Part shown: positions 18,321-26,243 of the stretch, piece after piece
Layout: each line of letters begins with the position of its first letter
Position numbering within the stretch: the first letter of the stretch is position 1
Source: Pseudomonas bijieensis
Lineage (GTDB): Bacteria > Pseudomonadota > Gammaproteobacteria > Pseudomonadales > Pseudomonadaceae
DNA: 64,000 nt
Direction: 5' to 3'
Assembly (NCBI RefSeq): GCF_013347965.1
Contig: NZ_CP048810.1
Location: forward strand, 3,409,501-3,473,500
Program-made: the position numbers and the translations under genes
The notes under the pieces: model-generated
The model's input: the letters and a program-made list of their open reading frames with translations, nothing else
The model's database searches: none
What the model was told of the DNA's origin: nothing

Positions 18321-18943
18321 TCGATCTCCGTAGCGAGGGCGTTGACGGCGGCGGCGGCCATGGCACTGCCGCCGAGGCGGCCTTGCATGATCACGAACGG
18401 CACACCACGGCTGTTGGCCGCCAGCATCGCCTTGGACTCGGCGGCGCCGACGAAGCCCACCGGGAAACCGAGGATCAAGGCCGGTTTCGGTGCGCCGGCA
18501 TCGAGCATTTCCAACAGGTAGAACAGCGCGGTCGGCGCGTTGCCGATGACCACGACGCTGCCCTCCAGGTGCGGACGCCACAACTCCAGCGCTGCCGCCG
18601 AACGGGTGTTGCCCAGTTCCACGGCCAACGCCGGCACGCGCTCGTCGCGCAAGGTGCAGATCACCGGGTTGTTGGCCGGCAGCCGAGCGCGGGTCACGCC
18701 TTCGGACACCATCCGTGCATCGCACAGGATCGGCGCACCGGCGGCCAACGCCTGACGCCCGGCCGTGCCCGCGCCCTCGGAAAACTGCAGGCCGTCGATG
18801 GCCTCGACCATGCCGCAGGCGTGGATTACTCGCACCGCGAGTTTCTCCAGGTCGGCCGGAATGCGCGCCAGGTTGGCTTCGGCGCGGATGATCGCGAAGG
18901 AGTTGCGATAGATCTCCTGACCGTCGCGGATGTAATCAAGCAT
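18317..18943 (-). CDS. cobH: CobH, precorrin-8X methylmutase
   Basis: CobH moves the methyl group from C11 to C12 to make hydrogenobyrinic acid. The 208-residue product matches the family length when started at the ATG at 18943 ([16 protein letters not shown]), which has GGAG about eight bases before. The catalytic histidine lies in [18 protein letters not shown]. Other family signatures are [27 protein letters not shown] and [13 protein letters not shown]. The start overlaps the end of cobG by eight bases and the stop overlaps cobI by four, so the four cob genes are one tight operon. Confidence 0.96.
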   Translation of the reverse strand: MLDYIRDGQEIYRNSFAIIRAEANLARIPADLEKLAVRVIHACGMVEAIDGLQFSEGAGTAGRQALAAGAPILCDARMVSEGVTRARLPANNPVICTLRDERVPALAVELGNTRSAAALELWRPHLEGSVVVIGNAPTALFYLLEMLDAGAPKPALILGFPVGFVGAAESKAMLAANSRGVPFVIMQGRLGGSAMAAAAVNALATEIE

Positions 18944-20204
18944 CAAGGGGGCTCCGGGGGCGAGCGTCGAGCCAGTGGCCGAGCGCTTCAATAGTCAGAT
19001 TGTGTGCCTGCAACGCGCCGAAACCCGGCAGCGTGGCATCGCGAAAATACAGGTCGTAACGACCGGGAGCGACGGCCAGCAAGGTGGCCGGCGCGACATG
19101 GGCCGCCGCGCAGGAGCGCGGGCAGCCCGATAGATGAGCCTTCAAGGCATGACCCTGGCCTTGCAGCCGCTCGGCCAGTTGGCGGGCGTCGGCCTTGGTG
19201 TCGGCCAGGGCCTTGGCGCAGCCACTGGAACCGGTGCAGGCGATGAGTTGCGCCAGGGGCTGCTCGACCGAGCACAACAGGCCCAACCCCTCGAGCCCCG
19301 CCAGCACTTCGTCGGCATCCGCGCGGCGCACATTGGGCAGCAACAGGCTTTGCCAGGGGGTGAAGCGCAGGCTGCCGTCGCCCTTCTCCCGCGCCAACTG
19401 CGCCGCACCGCGCAGCATGGCGGTGTCGAGCCGACCAAGGGGCGCAGCGGCACCGACGTAGACGCGGTCATCGTGCTGGGGATGGATACCGATATGCAGT
19501 CCGTCGATGGACACGTCCCGCTGCCAATCGAGACAAGGTTGCAGGGGCACACGACGGGCCAACCGGGCCATGAACTCATTCATGGGGATTTCAGCCAGCA
19601 GGTGGCGCATGCGGATCTGGTCCGGGCGGGCCAGCTCGAGAAACAACTCCAGCACCGCCACCACCAGCGCATGCCCCTGGGCCAGGGGCACCCTGCCCGC
19701 CGGTTTATCCAACGGAACGCCGGCCAAGCCGAAGGCCAGCCAAGGCTCGCCATCGCGAACAAGGGCCGACAGCCATAGGTCGTGGTGATGTTCGAGCATC
19801 GCCAACGCTTCTCCACCGTCCAGTTGCACGGCGAACTTGGCCGACAACTCATGGAAGCGTTCCTGGGTTTGCAGGGTGACGAGAGTCTGCTCGGCCAACG
19901 GGCGGGTGTCGAACAGCATCTGTCGGTCGATCCCGGCCGAGGGGCTGAGCATCAGGTTGCGTACGTCATCGCCGGCCGGTTTGCGAGGGCCAAGCCCGGC
20001 GGCCAGCAATGGCTCGATCAGCGCACCGTGCTCAAGGCCGATCCCACGGATTTGCAGGTTGGCCCGGTTGGTCGCCTCGATCACGCCCCCGGCAAACCGC
20101 TCGGCCACCGACGCCACGGCTTCGGCCTGACTGGCCTGAATGGAACCGCCATCGAGCTTGATCCGGCAGATCCCGCCGTCCAGCGCCTGGACGACACGCA
20201 GCAA
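18936..20204 (-). CDS. cobG: CobG, precorrin-3B synthase (start uncertain)
   Basis: CobG is the oxygen-dependent mono-oxygenase that makes precorrin-3B, marking the aerobic pathway. It belongs to the sulfite/nitrite reductase fold with siroheme-type iron-sulfur ligands: CTGSSGC, then SGCPRSCAAAHVAP near the C-terminus. The 422 residues counted here start at a TTG (20204). The family N-terminal motif seems to begin further upstream (SGCPGLLRVVQALDGG), but the frame has no ATG or GTG before a TGA at about 20255. If one base is missing from the five-base run at 20220-20224, an ATG at 20248 would start the protein. First gene of the cobGHIJ operon. Confidence 0.9.
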   Translation of the reverse strand: MLRVVQALDGGICRIKLDGGSIQASQAEAVASVAERFAGGVIEATNRANLQIRGIGLEHGALIEPLLAAGLGPRKPAGDDVRNLMLSPSAGIDRQMLFDTRPLAEQTLVTLQTQERFHELSAKFAVQLDGGEALAMLEHHHDLWLSALVRDGEPWLAFGLAGVPLDKPAGRVPLAQGHALVVAVLELFLELARPDQIRMRHLLAEIPMNEFMARLARRVPLQPCLDWQRDVSIDGLHIGIHPQHDDRVYVGAAAPLGRLDTAMLRGAAQLAREKGDGSLRFTPWQSLLLPNVRRADADEVLAGLEGLGLLCSVEQPLAQLIACTGSSGCAKALADTKADARQLAERLQGQGHALKAHLSGCPRSCAAAHVAPATLLAVAPGRYDLYFRDATLPGFGALQAHNLTIEALGHWLDARPRSPLDA

Positions 20205-20398
20205 CCCCGGGCAACCGGAGGGGGCGTACGACGTTGGAGGATGGACATTCGTTCAAGGGCAGACCGAGATAAGGCACGCCATGACGGCGAAGGAGCGCCA
20301 TTATGCCTGCTTTGCCGGGGGTCATGAAAAGCTTGCTGGTCGGATTGACGTGAGATTGCTCAAGAACACGGGCGGCCTGTTCCAATGAGGTTGTCTGT

Positions 20399-20690
20399 TG
20401 CTCGCGATAGCGGTCTGTCTGAAAAGCTGATGCTGAATGGACCGACGCCATCGCGAGCAGGCTCGCTCCCACAGTTTTGGTCTGGTGGTGCACAAACTCT
20501 GTGGTTCACCCAAAATCCCCTGTGGGAGCGAGCCTGCTCGCGATAGCGGTCCGCCTGAAAAGGTGATGTCGGATGGACCGCCGCCTTCGCGAGCAAGCCC
20601 GCTCCCACAGGTTTGGTCAGGTTGTGCGCAAATCCTGTGTTCACCACAAATCCACTGTGGGAGCGGGCTTGCTCGCGAAAGCGGTCTAGC
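20399..20690. repeat. REP/BIME array between cobG and cobL
   Basis: Four full REP units in alternating orientation and one half-unit lie here, with GCGAGCAGGCTCGCTCCCAC and the variant GCGAGCAAGCCCGCTCCCAC as cores. Spacers also repeat (TGGACCG-C-GCC and AATCC-CTGTG). It fills most of the divergent gap between the two cob operons. No cobalamin riboswitch was recognised in this gap. Confidence 0.85.
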
Positions 20691-20802
20691 AGCCACAATG
20701 ATGTTGCGCCAGGCGCCTGATCCGCCGGGGCGCGGTATGATGGCGGCCCGGTTCGCGGCGGCAACGTCCTGTCGATCAACCCCATTTATTCGAGGAACAG
20801 AG

Positions 20803-22015
20803 ATGACCCCCCTGGCTGACCGTAGTGGGCATCGGTGAAGACGGCTTCAAGGGCCTGGGCCGAACGGCTCGCCATGCCTTGCTGCGGGCGTCGCACATTG
20901 TCGGTAGCGATCGGCAACTGGCGCTGCTGCCACTGTGTATCAGCGGCGAACGGGAGCTGTGGCCGAGCCCGTTTTCCCTGGAACCGCTGCTCGCTCGGAA
21001 GGGTGAGCCGGTGTGCGTGCTGGCCAGCGGCGATCCGATGTTCTACGGCGTGGGCGCCAGCCTGGCGAAACAGGTGCCGAGTGAGCAAATGCTGGTCATC
21101 CCCGCGCCCTCATCCTGCTCGCTGGCCGCGGCGCGCATGGGCTGGCCGTTGCAGGACGTGGTCACGCTGTCGTTGGTGGCGCGTCCCCTGGCGGCGCTCA
21201 ATGGGTATTTATCCACAGGCCTCAGGCTGTTGCTGCTGAGCAATGACCGCCACAGCCCTGCCGCCGTGGCGACGTTACTGCGGGAGCGGGGATTCGGTCC
21301 AAGTACCATGACCGTGCTGGAACATTTGGGCGGGGCGGCAGAACGACGGATCGACGGTCGCGCCGCGCAATGGTCCGACGACACCGTCGCCGACCTGAAC
21401 CTGATCGCCATCGAATGCCGGGCCGAACCGTCGACACCGCGCCTGTCACGCCTGGCCGGTTTGCCAGACACCGCGTTCGAACATGACGGCCAGTTGACCA
21501 AACGCGACGTGCGCGCCATCACCCTGGCCCGCCTCGCCCCGACGCCCGGCGAACTGCTCTGGGATGTCGGCGCCGGCAGCGGCTCCATCGGCATCGAATG
21601 GATGCGCACCCACCCCAGTTGCCGAGCCCTGGCCATCGAGGCCGACGAGGGCCGCCAAGCCTTGATCGAACGCAACCGCGACAGCCTCGGCGTGCCCGGC
21701 CTGCAACTGATTCGCGGGAAAGCCCCGCAGGCTTTGGAAGGACTGGAGCGCCCGGACGCGGTATTCATCGGCGGCGGCGTCACCCGCGCGGGCGTGCTCG
21801 ACGCTTGCTGGGCCCAACTCAAGCCCGGCGGTCGGCTTGTCGCCAACGCCGTGACACTGCAAAGCGAAACAACCCTCATGCACTGGCGCGAACGTCACGG
21901 CGGCGAACTGACCCGCATCCACATCGCCCAGGCCCAGCCATTGGGCGAATTCGACACCTGGCGCCAGGCCTTGCCGATCACCTTGCTCGACCTGGTCAAA
22001 CCCCTCGATGCGTGA
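20803..22015 (+). CDS. cobL: CobL, precorrin-6B methyltransferase/decarboxylase (CbiE-CbiT fusion), frameshifted at the start
   Basis: CobL methylates C5 and C15 and removes the C12 acetate carboxyl of precorrin-6B. The N-terminal half is CbiE-like ([37 protein letters not shown]), and the C-terminal half is CbiT-like with the S-adenosylmethionine loop [16 protein letters not shown]. The ATG at 20803 has a good GAGGAA ribosome site but runs out of frame into a stop. Removing one C from the six-C run at 20807-20812 gives [15 protein letters not shown], the expected N-terminus, in frame with the rest. The uninterrupted frame starts only at a GTG at 20825 without a ribosome site. A sequencing error or real frameshift is likely. 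Overlaps cbiD by eight bases. Confidence 0.9.
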
Positions 22016-23105
22016 CGAAACCGCCGAACAACCCGCCCCCCTGCGCAGCGGCCTGACCACCGGCAGTTGCGCCACGGCCACCAGCCTGGCGGCCGCTCGA
22101 TTGCTGCTGCGCGGCACCGAAGCCGACGCCGTGGAAATCGTACTGCCCAAGGGCAAGCAAGTGCAGATGCGCCTGGAGTTCTGCCGATTGACCGAGCAAG
22201 GCGCCGAGGCCGGAACGATCAAGGACGCCGGCGATGACCCGGACGTGACCCACGGCGCCCTGCTGTTTTCCCAGGTGCGCTTGATCGCCGAGCCCGGCGT
22301 GCGTTTCCTCGCCGGTCGCGGCGTGGGAACAGTGACGCGACCGGGGTTGGTGCTGGAAGTCGGTGAGCCTGCGATCAACCCGGTGCCGCGCAAAATGATC
22401 AACGACCACCTCGGCCGTCTGGCCGAGGAAAGCGGTTACGCCGGCGGCTTCGAAGTCACGGTCAATGTCGAGGGCGGCGAAGCCCTGGCGCTGAAAACCA
22501 TGAACCCACGCCTGGGGATTCTCGGCGGCCTGTCGATCCTCGGCACCAGCGGCATCGTCCGGCCGTTCTCCTGCGCGGCCTACATTGCCTCGATCCACCA
22601 GGGCATCGACGTGGCGAAAACCAACGGCTACCTGCACATCGCTGCCTGCACCGGCAATGCCAGCGAAGACACCATGCGCCGGGTCTACAACCTGCCGGAA
22701 ATCGCCCTGATCGAAATGGGCGATTTCGTCGGCGCCGTGCTCAAGCATGTGCGCAAGGTGCCGGTGGAAAAACTCAGCCTCTGCGGCGGCTTCGGCAAAA
22801 TCAGCAAACTCGCCGCCGGCCACATGGACCTGCACAGCCGTCACTCCAGCATCGACCTGCCACAACTGGCCGAATGGGCCGCCGCCATCGGTGCCGATGA
22901 GGCGTTGCAGCAAAGCATTCGCCAGGCCAACACCAGCCAGCAAGCCCTGGCAATGGCCAGCGCCGCCGGCATCGCCCTCGGCGACGCGGTGTGTGAGCAT
23001 GCGCTGGCCTTCGCCCGCAGTGTGGTGCCGACCCAGGTCCAGGTCGAAGTCTTCGCCATCGATCGCCAGGGCGGGATCGTCGGCCACGCCGGAGCCTTGA
23101 AATGA
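22008..23105 (+). CDS. cbiD: CbiD, cobalt-precorrin-5B C1-methyltransferase
   Basis: CbiD methylates C1 during ring contraction. The 365-residue product shows the family features [19 protein letters not shown] near the N-terminus, [21 protein letters not shown], and [24 protein letters not shown]. In pseudomonads it stands in for the CobF of the classical aerobic pathway, so its place among CobG-type aerobic enzymes is normal here. It overlaps cobL by eight bases and cobK by four (ATGA), so the three form one operon. Confidence 0.95.
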   Translation: MRDETAEQPAPLRSGLTTGSCATATSLAAARLLLRGTEADAVEIVLPKGKQVQMRLEFCRLTEQGAEAGTIKDAGDDPDVTHGALLFSQVRLIAEPGVRFLAGRGVGTVTRPGLVLEVGEPAINPVPRKMINDHLGRLAEESGYAGGFEVTVNVEGGEALALKTMNPRLGILGGLSILGTSGIVRPFSCAAYIASIHQGIDVAKTNGYLHIAACTGNASEDTMRRVYNLPEIALIEMGDFVGAVLKHVRKVPVEKLSLCGGFGKISKLAAGHMDLHSRHSSIDLPQLAEWAAAIGADEALQQSIRQANTSQQALAMASAAGIALGDAVCEHALAFARSVVPTQVQVEVFAIDRQGGIVGHAGALK

Positions 23106-23830
23106 AACGTATCCTGCTGCTCGGTGGCGTCACCGAAGCCCTGGCCATCGCCCGAACCCTCGGGCCCCAGCACATCTACAGTTTGGCGGGCATCGGTCGC
23201 GTTCCCACCGACCTGACCTGCCAGGTGCACGTCGGCGGCTACGGCGGCGCCGAAGGCTTGGCGCAGTTCATTCGCGCCGAAGGCATCGACCTGTTGCTGG
23301 ACGCCACCCACCCCTACGCCGCCCAGATCAGCTACAACGCCGCCCAAGCAGCCCGAGCCTGCGCCATTCCCTGCTGGGCCCTGCGCCGTCCGGCCTGGCA
23401 GCCCCAGGCCGGGGACGACTGGCGCGAAGTGGCCGATTGGGCCGACCTGATCCAGGCCCTGCAACCGTTCCACCGGCCCCTGTTCACCCTCGGTCGTGAG
23501 CCATTGCAACACCTGCACGAAATTCCGCCCGGGCAATTCTGGACCCTGCGCGCCTTGGATGTTTACCCGGGGAATGAGCGCTGTGAAGTCATCGGGGCGC
23601 GGGGGCCGTTTCACATCGAGGATGAGCGTGAGCTGTTTGCGCGGCGGCAGATCGATGTGCTGGTCAGTAAGAACAGCGGGAGTACGGCCACCGAACCAAA
23701 GCTTGAGGTGGCGCGGGAGCTGGGGGTGCCGGTGTTGGTGTTGAAGCGGCCGGTGTTGCCGGGGGTAGATCGGGAGTTTGGAGTGGTCGATAAGGTGCTG
23801 GACGCTTTATTCGTACCTGACGGGTTCTGA
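23102..23830 (+). CDS. cobK: CobK, precorrin-6A reductase
   Basis: CobK reduces precorrin-6A to precorrin-6B with NADPH. The 242-residue product begins with the dinucleotide-type motif [20 protein letters not shown] and has [30 protein letters not shown] and [24 protein letters not shown], the family signatures. Its ATG overlaps the cbiD stop. The last 60 codons use less GC-biased choices than the rest. It closes the cobL-cbiD-cobK operon; the following gap of 190 bases leads to a toxin-antitoxin pair. Confidence 0.94.
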   Translation: MKRILLLGGVTEALAIARTLGPQHIYSLAGIGRVPTDLTCQVHVGGYGGAEGLAQFIRAEGIDLLLDATHPYAAQISYNAAQAARACAIPCWALRRPAWQPQAGDDWREVADWADLIQALQPFHRPLFTLGREPLQHLHEIPPGQFWTLRALDVYPGNERCEVIGARGPFHIEDERELFARRQIDVLVSKNSGSTATEPKLEVARELGVPVLVLKRPVLPGVDREFGVVDKVLDALFVPDGF

Positions 23831-24022
23831 ATTCAGCACGCCAACGCGACATTTCCGACGAACTTTCAAGACGGAGCCGGCTGTTTCGTCCAAGACGTTC
23901 AACTCTATAGTTCCAATCCTTAATACCCGCCGCAGCACTTGACTGCCATTAAGCATGAACGAGCCGTCTCGCGCCGAGGAAAGTGCTGCTTGCCAATGTG
24001 TATCCCAAGGAATACGATCCGA

Positions 24023-24325
24023 ATGATCGAATTTGAACACTCCCGAGTATTTTCAAGCTGGCTTAGCGGGTTGAAGGACATCTCTGGGAAGGCTCGCATC
24101 ATCGCCAGGCTTCGATCTGCAGAGCATGGAAATTTTGGTGATTGCGAACCGGTGGGCAGCGCAGTATATGAGATGCGTATTCACTCGGGTCCGGGCTACA
24201 GAGTGTACTTCTCCCGTCGAGGCCCCGTGTTTTATTTACTGCTTGTGGGAGGTGACAAATCGACTCAGAAACGGGATATCACACGCGCTATTCAAATGGC
24301 GCAAACCATGGGCAATGAGGAGTGA
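24023..24325 (+). CDS. RelE/HigB-like toxin of a type II toxin-antitoxin pair
   Basis: The 100-residue protein matches the addiction module killer family of the RelE/ParE fold: a short beta-start (MIEFEHSRVFSSWLSGL), a helix with KARIIARLRSAEHGNFGD, then YEMRIHSGPGYRVYF, FYLLLVGGDKSTQKRDITRAI. Such toxins usually cut ribosome-bound mRNA, but the activity of this one is inferred. I start at the ATG at 24023, with AAGGA 11 bases before, since homology starts there. The antitoxin gene follows three bases after the stop. Codon use is more AT-rich than cobK, typical of a mobile pair. Confidence 0.88.
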   Translation: MIEFEHSRVFSSWLSGLKDISGKARIIARLRSAEHGNFGDCEPVGSAVYEMRIHSGPGYRVYFSRRGPVFYLLLVGGDKSTQKRDITRAIQMAQTMGNEE

Positions 24326-24328
24326 ATC

Positions 24329-24619
24329 ATGACCGAGGAATTCACACGTTTCGATGCAGCCACCTACCTCAAGACGCCTGAGGAAATGGCCGCATATCTG
24401 GATGCCTGTTTTGAAGAAGATGCGGGTGACGGCGTACTGGTTCGAGCAGCTCTTAACGATATCGCCAGGGCAAAAGGCATGACGCAAATTGCCCGTGATG
24501 CGGGCCTGGGGCGAGAGAGTCTTTACAAAGCACTGGGAAGTGCGGGTAATCCAGAGTTCACAACTATCATGAAAGTCATGAAAGTTTTGGGCTTGAGGTT
24601 ACATGCTACAACCATTTAA
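24329..24619 (+). CDS. Antitoxin with HTH domain, partner of the preceding toxin
   Basis: The 96-residue product belongs to the addiction module antidote family. The N-terminal part (FDAATYLKTPEEMAAYLDACFEE) would bind the toxin, and the C-terminal part is an XRE-type helix-turn-helix (MTQIARDAGLGRESLYKALGSAGNPEFTTIMKVMKVLGL) that should repress the operon. The toxin-first order is normal for this family. GAGGAG lies about eight bases before the ATG, overlapping the end of the toxin gene. Confidence 0.9.
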   Translation: MTEEFTRFDAATYLKTPEEMAAYLDACFEEDAGDGVLVRAALNDIARAKGMTQIARDAGLGRESLYKALGSAGNPEFTTIMKVMKVLGLRLHATTI

Positions 24620-24777
24620 CAAAACGTTCTCCCTCGCCACGAGAGCACTTACTTGAAGATCTGTTGCTACTGTTAAACCCTAGCCCTGCGACCCTACACC
24701 GCACGTGGCCTTTTTACTTCTCAACCCCGATCAGGCTAAATACCGCCACCTGATCGCCCAACCGAGCGGATTGCCCC

Positions 24778-25176
24778 ATGTCCCGACAACGGCTTGCATT
24801 TGCCTGGATCGCCTGCTTCGCAGTGCTGTTCAACATGCTTGCCATGCCCCTTTCCGGCAGCGGTGGCACGGCGGCGAGTGCACCGACCGAACAAGTGCTG
24901 TGGGGCAGCTTCTGTTCCTCCAGCGGCACGAAAATGCTGGCGATTTCCCTGGGCAAGTTCGAGCAGGGCACGCCACAGAAAGACAATCATTCGACGATGC
25001 AGCATTGCTGGTGCTGCTCAGGTTCCGCGCCGTTGGTGGCGCTTACCGGCCATGTCCCACAGTTGTATCTGGATGCACAGCTGGCGCATCGCAGAATCGC
25101 CCATTCGAAACTCGACAGTCCCACACCGCGCCAGCAATGGCCGAGCCTCAACCCCCGCGCCTCGCCTCTGGTCTGA
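24778..25176 (+). CDS. DUF2946 family protein, first copy
   Basis: This 132-residue protein has an N-terminal hydrophobic segment (AFAWIACFAVLFNMLAMPLS), likely a signal or anchor, and the HCWCCSG cysteine-histidine motif of DUF2946. The family is common next to copper receptors and chaperones, and the motif could bind metal in the periplasm; this role is inferred from context. It heads a run of five copper-related genes ending with the PepSY protein at 29911. No copper-responsive operator was recognised in the 158 bases before it. Confidence 0.8.
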   Translation: MSRQRLAFAWIACFAVLFNMLAMPLSGSGGTAASAPTEQVLWGSFCSSSGTKMLAISLGKFEQGTPQKDNHSTMQHCWCCSGSAPLVALTGHVPQLYLDAQLAHRRIAHSKLDSPTPRQQWPSLNPRASPLV

Positions 25177-25223
25177 TTCCTTCCGCATAACCCTGCGCCT
25201 TGAATCGTTCTGGAGAATCACCC

Positions 25224-25703
25224 ATGTTGAACAGACTCATCCTGTTGGCTGCCCTGCTGCTTCCCGTCGGCTTCGCCCAAGCTCACCAATACAAGGTGGG
25301 CGAGCTTGAAATCGCCCATCCGTGGTCCCAGGAATTGCCACCCAACGCGCCGACCGTGGCCGCGTATTTCGTGATTCACAACAAGGGCACCACCGCCGAC
25401 AAACTGCTCAGCGTCGACTCGCCGATTGCGGGCAAGGCCGAGCTCCACGAACACGTGATGCAAAACGACCTGATGAAAATGCAACCGGTGCCCGTCGTGG
25501 ATATCGCCCCCGGTGCCACGGTCACTTTCGCACCGATGGCGTATCACGTGATGCTGCTGGACCTGAACGATCGCAGCCTGCTCAGCGATGGCAAACGCTT
25601 TGCCATGACCCTGCATTTCGAAAAGGCGGGGGATGTCACGGTCGACGTCGCGGTGCAGAAAAAAGGCCCCGGCGGCGACAAAAACCAGAAGCACATGCAC
25701 TAA
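25224..25703 (+). CDS. PCu(A)C family periplasmic copper chaperone
   Basis: The 159-residue product starts with a signal peptide (LNRLILLAALLLPVGFAQA, cleaved before HQYKVG). The mature part has the PCu(A)C copper site: H-M-(x)-M pattern in ELHEHVMQNDLMKMQPV, and later YHVMLLDL. It carries Cu(I) in the periplasm, in other bacteria to cytochrome oxidase assembly. The histidine-rich tail KNQKHMH could add a binding site. I start at the ATG at 25224, which has TGGAGAA before it. It lies between two DUF2946 genes and upstream of oprC. Confidence 0.92.
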   Translation: MLNRLILLAALLLPVGFAQAHQYKVGELEIAHPWSQELPPNAPTVAAYFVIHNKGTTADKLLSVDSPIAGKAELHEHVMQNDLMKMQPVPVVDIAPGATVTFAPMAYHVMLLDLNDRSLLSDGKRFAMTLHFEKAGDVTVDVAVQKKGPGGDKNQKHMH

Positions 25704-25742
25704 GCGCGTCTGCCCGTGGCTCTTCCTCGCAACAGGTCCGCC

Positions 25743-26159
25743 GTGCCCCGCCGTCAGCCCATGAGCCTGACACGCGGCAGCTGGCTCAGCCTGTTCGCCA
25801 TGCTGATGATCTTTATCGGTCCACTGATTTCTCAGTCGATGCCGATGGATCAGCGCATGTCTTCGTCCATGTCCATGTCCATGAGCATGGAAATGGACAT
25901 GTCGGCAGGAGCCCACGCCGAGCATGCCGCACCAGCGACCGAACACTGCCAGCCTAAGAGCGAGCATCACGCACTGTGGGAAAAGTGCGGCTATTGCAGC
26001 CTGCTGTTCAACTGTCCCGCATTGCCGGGTGGCCACACCTTCGCTGTCTTCGACACACCGTCGGCCAGCACCTACACCAGCCCTTTCCCACGCCTGGGCC
26101 ATGCCCGGCAACCGTTCTTCCCGGGTGCCCGCACCCGCGCACCGCCCCTCGACGCGTAA
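25743..26159 (+). CDS. DUF2946 family protein, second copy, with Met/His-rich segment
   Basis: This protein of about 138 residues has a hydrophobic N-terminal segment (LTRGSWLSLFAMLMIFIGPLIS), then a striking methionine repeat (MSSSMSMSMSMEMDM) followed by HAEHAAPATEHCQPKSEHHALWEKCGYCSLL. The CxxC and the Met/His clusters would suit Cu(I) binding in the periplasm. The start is uncertain: GTG at 25716, GTG at 25743 or ATG at 25761 all keep the membrane segment. It lies between the PCu(A)C gene and oprC, so a role in copper uptake or trafficking is inferred. Confidence 0.75.
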   Translation: MPRRQPMSLTRGSWLSLFAMLMIFIGPLISQSMPMDQRMSSSMSMSMSMEMDMSAGAHAEHAAPATEHCQPKSEHHALWEKCGYCSLLFNCPALPGGHTFAVFDTPSASTYTSPFPRLGHARQPFFPGARTRAPPLDA

Positions 26160-26243
26160 GCCCGACACTTACCTCATCCCGGTCGCACAAGACAGCCCCA
26201 GGCTGCCCGACCGTGTCGTCTACGTCTGTTCGATGGAATTATC

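Noticed and set aside
20140..20388. An 82-codon plus-strand frame over the cobG start
   Set aside because: Most of it is antisense to cobG and the rest has no recognisable motif or ribosome site.
20399..20690. A CRISPR-like array
   Set aside because: The repeats alternate in orientation, have variable spacing and match REP cores; no cas genes are near.
20205..20802. A cobalamin riboswitch for the cob operons
   Set aside because: I looked for the B12-box pattern in the divergent gap and saw only REP units.
23807..24040. A 77-codon minus-strand frame between cobK and the TA toxin
   Set aside because: It reads somewhat protein-like, but overlaps both neighbours, starts with GTG and its only GGGA is directly against the start. 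It may be a remnant of an accessory gene.
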